From Flectobacillus sp. (lineage in GTDB: Bacteria; Bacteroidota; Bacteroidia; Cytophagales; Spirosomataceae): a DNA stretch of 10,918 nt. Positions 6,271 to 10,918 of this stretch are shown piece by piece. Under the pieces are notes generated by a model. It saw nothing but the letters and a program-made list of their open reading frames with translations. It was not told the origin of the DNA and searched no databases. The position numbers and the translations under genes were made by a program. Within the stretch, counting starts at the first letter, position 1; each line of letters starts with the position of its first letter. The DNA lies in assembly GCA_029865665.1 (NCBI GenBank), contig JARXAV010000331.1, forward strand, positions 1 to 10,918, written 5' to 3'.

Positions 6271-6615
6271 ATGATTTCAGTAAAAGAGTTAACCTTAGTA
6301 ACAGATACAGATATTCCTTGGGTTGATCTTGGAGGAGGTATTCGTCGCAAAATCATGTCATACAACGAGGACATCATGCTCGTAAAAGTAGCTTTTGAAG
6401 CAGGTGGTGTTGGAGCAATGCACTCACATCCTCACCTTCAAATTAGCTACATCACCGAAGGCGGAAGTTTTGAAGTTACCATCGGAGAAGAAACCAAAAT
6501 TCTAAACGACGGTGATGTTTATTTCGCTCCTGCGAATGTCATGCACGGTGTTGTCTGTCTGAAAGCAGGTGTATTAATTGACGTGTTTTCGCCCATGCGA
6601 GCTGATTTTATTTAA
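6271..6615 (+). CDS. kdgF: KdgF-type cupin, unsaturated uronate ring-opening enzyme
   Basis: KdgF catalyses conversion of 4,5-unsaturated monouronates, released from lyase products of pectin or alginate, into the linear ketouronate used by KduI. The 114-residue single-domain cupin matches the small size of the family. It begins with the typical PWVDLGGGIRRKIM block (16-29). The metal ligands are His51, His53 and Gln57 in HSHPHLQ, and His92 in MHGV. The C-terminal DVFSPMRADF block (104-113) carries the Asp, Phe and Arg residues characteristic of KdgF active sites (Asp104, Phe106, Arg110). There is no signal peptide, so it is cytoplasmic. Its position between two secreted glycosidase genes and near kduI/kduD supports the role. 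A generic cupin is possible but less likely given the SPMR ending. Confidence 0.9.
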   Translation: MISVKELTLVTDTDIPWVDLGGGIRRKIMSYNEDIMLVKVAFEAGGVGAMHSHPHLQISYITEGGSFEVTIGEETKILNDGDVYFAPANVMHGVVCLKAGVLIDVFSPMRADFI

Positions 6616-6638
6616 GGGTGAACGGGTTTTAATTCGTT
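6616..6638. repeat. Short hairpin repeat, type A, copy 2
   Basis: It begins directly after the kdgF stop codon and matches 2353-2375 at 20 of 23 positions. All three differences are C-to-T. AACGGGTT (6621-6628) faces AATTCGTT (6631-6638), so two stem pairs become G-U in RNA and the stem is weaker. With the type B copy upstream, kdgF is flanked by the two repeat kinds that sit side by side after kduD. Confidence 0.5.
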
Positions 6639-6752
6639 GATTATCAAGTTTCTAAAGTCCAATGGGTTGGTTCTATTAATGTTAAGTACCTACTGATAAC
6701 AGATATACTATTAACTTATAACTTCTTGTTAAAGGCTTACATATAAACAAAC

Positions 6753-8744
6753 ATGAAAAAAATCTTAATCACTGGTGTCGCTCTATTGGGTTTATCGACC
6801 TCTGCGACAATGGCTCAAAGCAATAGTGCTTGGGCAGAAAAGATGGCGGCAACCATCATGAAACAATATCCAGATTCGATGGTGGTGATGAAATACCTGA
6901 ACCATCTGGAACAAGATAAATTAATTTCGCCTTCGGCTGCTCAGGAAGCAAAAGCCTCTGGCGAAGTAGCTTCTAACAAAAGACCTGCTAACTGGAACTA
7001 CGAAATTGGTACAGTCTTGATGGGCTTTGAACGTCTTTGGAGAACGACAGGAGATATTCGTTACCAGCAATATATCAAGCACATTGTTGATCATTTCATC
7101 GCAGAAGATGGTACGATTAAAACCTACAAAATGGAAGATTACAACATTGACAACATCCCAACGGGTCGTCAATTGTTGAGCTTACACCAAATTAGAGGAG
7201 AAGCAAAGTACAAGAAAGCAACCGATTTATTACGTCAACAATTGTCTTGGCAACCACGCAATAAAGTAGGCGGTTTCTGGCATAAACTACGCTATCCGAC
7301 TCAAATGTGGTTAGATGGTTTGTACATGGGCGAACCTTTCTACGCTGAATATGCTTCGATGACTGGTCGTACAGAAGATTTCAACGACATTGCTCATCAG
7401 TTTATCACAATGGAAAAAGTTTCTCGTGATGCAAAAAGTGGCTTATTAATTCACGGTTGGGACGAAAGTAAAGTACAAAAATGGGCTAACAAAGAAACGG
7501 GAAAATCACCCGAATATTGGAGCCGTGCAATGGGTTGGTACATCATAGGCTTAGTAGATGTCTTGGATGTATTCCCACAAGACCATCCACAACGCCCTGA
7601 GTTAGTAGCTATTTTGAATCGTCTTTCTACGGCTTTAGTAAACTTCCAAGACCCGAATAGCGGTGTTTGGTGGCAAGTAACCGACAAAGGAGGTAAAGAA
7701 GGTAATTACTTGGAGTCTTCAGGTTCAGCCATGTTTGTTTACGGAATGGCAAAAGGAATCCGTATGGGTTATTTACCAGAAAGCTTTATTCCTGCGGTTA
7801 AAAAAGGATTCGATGGTTTAATTAAAACCTTTGTTACTACCGATGCTGAAGGAGTTGTGCATTACAATAAAGCAGTGGGTGGTGCTGGTTTAGGTGGAAA
7901 TCCATACCGTGATGGTACGTATGAATACTACATCAAAGAACCGACAAGAAGCGATGATTTGAAGGCAATCGGGCCATTTATGCAGGCTTGTGTTGAAATG
8001 GATATGTTAGATAAATTGGCAATCGGAAAAGGACAAACCGTAACGATGGATAATTTCTTCAACAACGAATACCGTAATGGCTTGAAATTCCACTACACTT
8101 GGCAAGACCGTTTTGATTCTGGTTACTCGTTCTTAGGTTCAATCTTTAATGACTTTGGAGCAAAAACGACGATGTTATCGGCAGAACCTACGGCTCAAAA
8201 CTTGAAGGGAACAGACGTGTATATCATTGTGGATCCAGATACGAAAAAAGAAACGGCAAACCCAAATTTCGTAGAGGCAAAACATATCGAAACGCTTAAA
8301 AATTGGGTAAATGACGGAGGTGTTTTAGTGCTTTTAGCAAACGATACCACCAACTGCGAAATCCAACACTTCAACCAGTTGACCAAAGCGTTTGGTATTG
8401 AGTTTACGGGTAAAAACCGTAACATGGTGAAAAACGACCAATTTGAACAAGGACAATTTGTATTGACTGACAAAAAGGGCGTAGCGAATCATCCAATTTT
8501 TGGCGATGCTAAAAAGATTTATGTAAAAGAATTGGTAACCTTGAGTGTAACTGCCCCTGCAAAACCTGCTTTGGTAGAAGGTAAAGATGTTATCATTGCT
8601 ACGGCAAAAGTAGGTAAAGGTACTGTCTTTGTATTGGGCGATCCATGGATTTATAATGAATACTTAAATGGACGTAAATTACCTGCTGATTTTGAGAACT
8701 TTAAAGCGGCTAAAAACTGGGCTTCTTGGTTGTTGAAACAATAG
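6753..8744 (+). CDS. Secreted GH105 unsaturated rhamnogalacturonyl/galacturonyl hydrolase with extra C-terminal domain
   Basis: The 663-residue protein starts with a signal peptide, MKKILITGVALLGLSTSATMAQ, with likely cleavage near Ala21. Residues about 25-425 form an (alpha/alpha)6 GH88/GH105 catalytic domain: NWNYEIGTVLMGFERLW, the active-site block PTQMWLDGLYMGEPF with candidate catalytic Asp188, HGWDESK (234-240) and YWSRAMGW (255-262). GH105 enzymes hydrate the double bond of terminal unsaturated galacturonic acid and so release it from lyase-derived oligosaccharides. Bacillus YteR and YesR are about 370 residues, so about 235 residues are extra. That region (about 430-663; DVYIIVDPDTKKE, LKNWVNDGGVLVLLANDTTN, VIIATAKVGKGTVFVLGDPW) looks like a flavodoxin-like, glutamine-amidotransferase-type fold (ThuA or DUF4350-like). 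Its role is unknown to me. Substrate, RG-I disaccharide versus homogalacturonan product, is unresolved. The product should feed KdgF after import. Confidence 0.9.
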   Translation: MKKILITGVALLGLSTSATMAQSNSAWAEKMAATIMKQYPDSMVVMKYLNHLEQDKLISPSAAQEAKASGEVASNKRPANWNYEIGTVLMGFERLWRTTGDIRYQQYIKHIVDHFIAEDGTIKTYKMEDYNIDNIPTGRQLLSLHQIRGEAKYKKATDLLRQQLSWQPRNKVGGFWHKLRYPTQMWLDGLYMGEPFYAEYASMTGRTEDFNDIAHQFITMEKVSRDAKSGLLIHGWDESKVQKWANKETGKSPEYWSRAMGWYIIGLVDVLDVFPQDHPQRPELVAILNRLSTALVNFQDPNSGVWWQVTDKGGKEGNYLESSGSAMFVYGMAKGIRMGYLPESFIPAVKKGFDGLIKTFVTTDAEGVVHYNKAVGGAGLGGNPYRDGTYEYYIKEPTRSDDLKAIGPFMQACVEMDMLDKLAIGKGQTVTMDNFFNNEYRNGLKFHYTWQDRFDSGYSFLGSIFNDFGAKTTMLSAEPTAQNLKGTDVYIIVDPDTKKETANPNFVEAKHIETLKNWVNDGGVLVLLANDTTNCEIQHFNQLTKAFGIEFTGKNRNMVKNDQFEQGQFVLTDKKGVANHPIFGDAKKIYVKELVTLSVTAPAKPALVEGKDVIIATAKVGKGTVFVLGDPWIYNEYLNGRKLPADFENFKAAKNWASWLLKQ

Positions 8745-8767
8745 TAAAAGACCATTGATAATTGATG

Positions 8768-8807
8768 GTAAAAGGCTACCTACCTGTTGCGTGTGGTAGC
8801 CTTTTAC
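8768..8807 (+). terminator. Strong hairpin after the GH105 gene, probable terminator
   Basis: GTAAAAGGCTACC (8768-8780) and GGTAGCCTTTTAC (8795-8807) form a perfect 13-bp stem with a 14-base loop, starting 23 bp after the stop codon. The T run lies within the stem rather than after it, so it works as a terminator on either strand only if the A-U end frays. It separates the GH105 unit from uxaB. Confidence 0.7.
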
Positions 8808-9006
8808 TGTATGAAAGCCATTGAAATGGGAAGGAATAGCATATTTTTTGGCTTTAGGGGAAAATAATTTATAAGGCTTGTAAGACGATTTTCTTCGGAT
8901 AAGCGTCGAAACGCTTTCTTAGAAAAATACAAATAAACAAATTGCCCTAAGTATAAATTGTACTTTTTCCCATAAAAGATACTACTTTTTCCGAAAAAGT
9001 TTGTGC

Positions 9007-9038
9007 ATTGGGAACGTTGCCGAAAACGATTGCGTAAA
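9007..9038. promoter_or_regulatory. Candidate LacI-family operator, copy 2 (uxaB)
   Basis: It differs from 1391-1422 at only two of 32 positions (9012 and 9024), while the surrounding sequence is unrelated, so the match looks constrained rather than due to a long duplication. The hexamers are AACGTT, GCCGAA, AACGAT and TGCGTA, again with CG every 6 bp. It lies 285 bp upstream of uxaB. The pair implies that the divergent LacI-family protein also controls uxaB. Confidence 0.72.
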
Positions 9039-9111
9039 AAGATTTGAACGAAGCCTTGTCCTATCGTAAAGAATGTGATAGCATTGTATAGTCCTTTAAT
9101 ACCTTTATTAT

Positions 9112-9155
9112 GAATAATCTTTGAAAAATACTATAAGTATTCTTTTTGATTATTC
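9112..9155. repeat. Inverted repeat in the uxaB upstream region
   Basis: GAATAATC (9112-9119) pairs perfectly with GATTATTC (9148-9155), and AATACT with AGTATT pairs across a 3-base centre; the A/T-rich middle is mismatched. It lies between the operator and the uxaB start. It could be a 5' untranslated hairpin or a binding site; nothing in the sequence decides this. Confidence 0.45.
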
Positions 9156-9323
9156 ACTCTTATAAAATATTGAGGCTTATCTCTGTCATTTTTTTAGGTA
9201 AAAAATAGACTGTCCTTACCTTCTGCATGATGGTATTGTTAAAAATAGAACAAAAATTTGATAATTAAATACTGAAAAGAACGGTGGCTTGTCCACATAT
9301 ACTGCTTTATATAACGTACTAGT

Positions 9324-10841
9324 ATGAATAAACTTTCTCGCAACACGATTGCAGCTTTGTCTGCCGTAGCTGACTTACAATTACCTTTAGAATCGACATT
9401 TGGTTTACCAGAAAAAGTATTACAATTTGGAACTGGTGTACTTCTAAGAGGTCTTCCCGATTATTTTATTGACAAAGCCAACCGCCAAGGCATTTTTAAT
9501 GGTAGAATCGTTGTCGTAAAGTCAACTGACGCAGGTGATTCTTCTGCTTTTGACACGCAAGATGGTCTTTATACCTTGTGTGAGCGAGGCATTTTTGAAG
9601 GAGAAGAAGTCGTTTCCAATACGGTTAACTCGTCAATTAGTCGTGTGCTTTCTGCCAAAAGCCAGTGGGATGCCATTTTGGAATGTGCTAAAAACCCTGA
9701 AATGACTATCATCATTTCGAATACAACGGAAGTAGGTATTCAGTTGGTACAAGATGATATTCATAGCAATCCTCCTGTTTCGTACCCAGGTAAATTGTTG
9801 GCTTTCTTGAATGCTCGTTACGAAGCATTTAACGGAAGTAAAGATCACGGAATGGTGATTGTTCCTACCGAGTTAATCGTGGGTAATGGTAAAAAACTAG
9901 AAGGTATTGTCTTGGAATTGGCTCACCTAAACGGTATGAGTTCGGAATTTATCGACTGGTTAGAATCAAGCAACGTATTCTGTAATTCATTGGTAGATCG
10001 TATTGTTCCTGGCAAACCTGATGCTACAACGAAAGCGGCTATCGAAGCTCAATTAGGATACCAAGATGATTTGTTAACTATGTCGGAAGTATATCGACTT
10101 TGGGCGATTGAAGGTGACGAAAAGGTAAAAGAAACTTTGTCATTCCAATTGGTTGACGATGGTGTTATCATCGAACCAGACATTGATTTATACCGTGAAT
10201 TAAAACTTCGTTTATTGAACGGAACGCACACATTAAGTTGTGGTTTGGCTTTCTTAGCTGGTTTTGTAACCGTGAAAGAAGCAATGGGCGACGAATCAAT
10301 GTCTTCGTTTATTAGCAATTTGATGTTGGCTGAATTAGCTCCTGCCATTCCATATAAAGTACAAGAAATTGTGGCTGAACGTTTCGGAAGACAAGTATTA
10401 GACCGTTTCAGAAACCAAAGTTTAGACCACCAGTGGTTGAGTATTACGGTGCAGTTTTCTTCTAAAATGAAGATGCGTAATGTTCCAACGTTATTAAATT
10501 ACTACCAAACCTTAGCTTGTACACCACAATATATTTCGGTAGGTTTTGCCGCTTATTTATTGTTCTTGAAAGCGGTTAAGGAAGAGGGAGGTAAATATTA
10601 TGGCGAATTTAATGGAGAATCGTATGTGATTCAAGATGATAAAGCTGCTTATTTCTTCGAGAAATGGAAAACATTATCGTCTGACGAATTAGTGGATGTC
10701 GTATTAGCTGACAAAACGCTTTGGGAAGCTGACTTAACACAATTAGCTGGTTTTGCAGAAGCGGTTAAAGTTCAGTTGCAATTAATGTTAGCGAATGGTG
10801 TATATCATACCCTAAAAGCATTAATTCCTGTAACAGCATAA
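9324..10841 (+). CDS. uxaB: Tagaturonate reductase / altronate oxidoreductase (UxaB)
   Basis: UxaB is an NAD-dependent cytoplasmic enzyme of the polyol-specific long-chain dehydrogenase family. It reduces D-tagaturonate, formed from galacturonate by UxaC, to D-altronate, which UxaA dehydrates to 2-keto-3-deoxygluconate. The 505-residue protein resembles E. coli UxaB (483 residues) throughout: VLQFGTGVLLRG at 32-43 (dinucleotide-binding region), TQDGLYTLCERG, ISNTTEVGI, VSYPGKLLAFL, VPTELI, CNSLVDRIVPG and LGYQDD. The catalytic set of the family is visible as Lys294, Asn299 and His302 in KLRLLNGTH. The C-terminal half has RFRNQSLDHQWLSI and the WEADLTQLAGF block. The start at 9324 adds a slightly longer N-terminus than E. 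coli. The gene has its own upstream region with an operator copy. UxuB (fructuronate reductase) is a relative, but the UxaB-like blocks and the galacturonate context favour UxaB. Confidence 0.92.
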   Translation: MNKLSRNTIAALSAVADLQLPLESTFGLPEKVLQFGTGVLLRGLPDYFIDKANRQGIFNGRIVVVKSTDAGDSSAFDTQDGLYTLCERGIFEGEEVVSNTVNSSISRVLSAKSQWDAILECAKNPEMTIIISNTTEVGIQLVQDDIHSNPPVSYPGKLLAFLNARYEAFNGSKDHGMVIVPTELIVGNGKKLEGIVLELAHLNGMSSEFIDWLESSNVFCNSLVDRIVPGKPDATTKAAIEAQLGYQDDLLTMSEVYRLWAIEGDEKVKETLSFQLVDDGVIIEPDIDLYRELKLRLLNGTHTLSCGLAFLAGFVTVKEAMGDESMSSFISNLMLAELAPAIPYKVQEIVAERFGRQVLDRFRNQSLDHQWLSITVQFSSKMKMRNVPTLLNYYQTLACTPQYISVGFAAYLLFLKAVKEEGGKYYGEFNGESYVIQDDKAAYFFEKWKTLSSDELVDVVLADKTLWEADLTQLAGFAEAVKVQLQLMLANGVYHTLKALIPVTA

Positions 10842-10918
10842 TCGGCATACGTTTCGATAAATTTTGCTTAACTATTGAGTGCAGCTGGAGGGGTGTGAAA
10901 AGTGTAGCGTTTAACGTT

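Larger units (their letters stand above)
8745..9323. promoter_or_regulatory. 579-bp GH105-uxaB spacer with uxaB regulatory region
   Basis: I find no convincing gene in this stretch. It holds a terminator-like hairpin (8768-8807), a 6-bp hairpin AAGCGT/ACGCTT with loop CGAA (about 8902-8917), the second operator copy (9007-9038) and an inverted repeat (9112-9155). The 168 bp from 9156 to the uxaB start are AT-rich and featureless to my reading. uxaB must therefore have its own promoter, probably between the operator and 9323. Confidence 0.6.

Noticed and set aside
8195..8473. Minus-strand 92-codon ORF inside the GH105 gene
   Set aside because: Antisense to a conserved coding region, Ser/Phe-rich shadow peptide with no motif.
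8811..8867. Possible 18-codon ORF, ATG to TAA, after the GH105 terminator
   Set aside because: Very short, no ribosome-binding or conservation evidence, lies just downstream of a terminator hairpin.
9112..9124. Bacteroidota -7 box (TAnnTTTG) upstream of uxaB
   Set aside because: The best match, AATCTTTG, has a mismatch at the first base and no convincing TTTG box at the right distance.
10049..10348. Minus-strand 99-codon ORF inside uxaB
   Set aside because: Antisense to the catalytic part of UxaB; the composition is that of a shadow reading frame.
10842..10918. Terminator or new gene start after uxaB
   Set aside because: Only 77 bp remain; I see no stable hairpin and no start with a recognisable protein.

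Overview
The window looks like a chromosomal segment of a member of the Bacteroidota, probably an environmental Cytophagales-type bacterium. The grounds are AT-rich DNA, start regions without Shine-Dalgarno sequences, secreted proteins with short MKK-type signal peptides (one ending in MAQ), and protein sequences of Bacteroidota type. The genus cannot be fixed by reading alone.

The window holds a pectin and galacturonate catabolic locus. At the left edge is the C-terminal end of a CorA-type Mg2+ transporter (1-132). Next comes a LacI-family repressor gene on the minus strand (256-1266, TTG start). It is followed by six plus-strand genes: kduD (1570-2340), kduI (2541-3374), a secreted CE12 esterase-GH28 polygalacturonase fusion (3682-6030), kdgF (6271-6615), a secreted GH105 unsaturated uronyl hydrolase with an extra C-terminal domain (6753-8744), and the tagaturonate reductase gene uxaB (9324-10841).

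The genes fit one pathway. The fusion enzyme would remove acetyl groups and cut galacturonan or rhamnogalacturonan outside the cytoplasm. GH105 would trim the unsaturated uronic acid from lyase products. KdgF opens the unsaturated monomer to the linear ketouronate, KduI isomerises it and KduD reduces it to 2-keto-3-deoxygluconate. UxaB serves the parallel branch for saturated galacturonate. Lyases, SusCD-type transporters, UxaC, UxaA, KdgK and KdgA are not in the window.

The most informative non-coding signal is a 32-bp element occurring twice (1391-1422 and 9007-9038, 30 of 32 identical), once between lacI and kduD and once upstream of uxaB. It contains four consecutive hexamers that each have CG at their centre, so CG recurs every 6 bp. 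It is the best candidate operator for the LacI-family protein and would join the two ends of the locus into one regulon.

The spacers are long for co-directional catabolic genes (137-579 bp) and rich in inverted repeats. They hold a 139-bp imperfect palindrome (6052-6190), two adjacent palindromes after kduI, a palindrome built of opposed heptamer repeats after corA, two kinds of short dispersed hairpin repeat (REP-like) and two terminator-like hairpins. I see no tRNA, rRNA, CRISPR array, insertion sequence or transposase.
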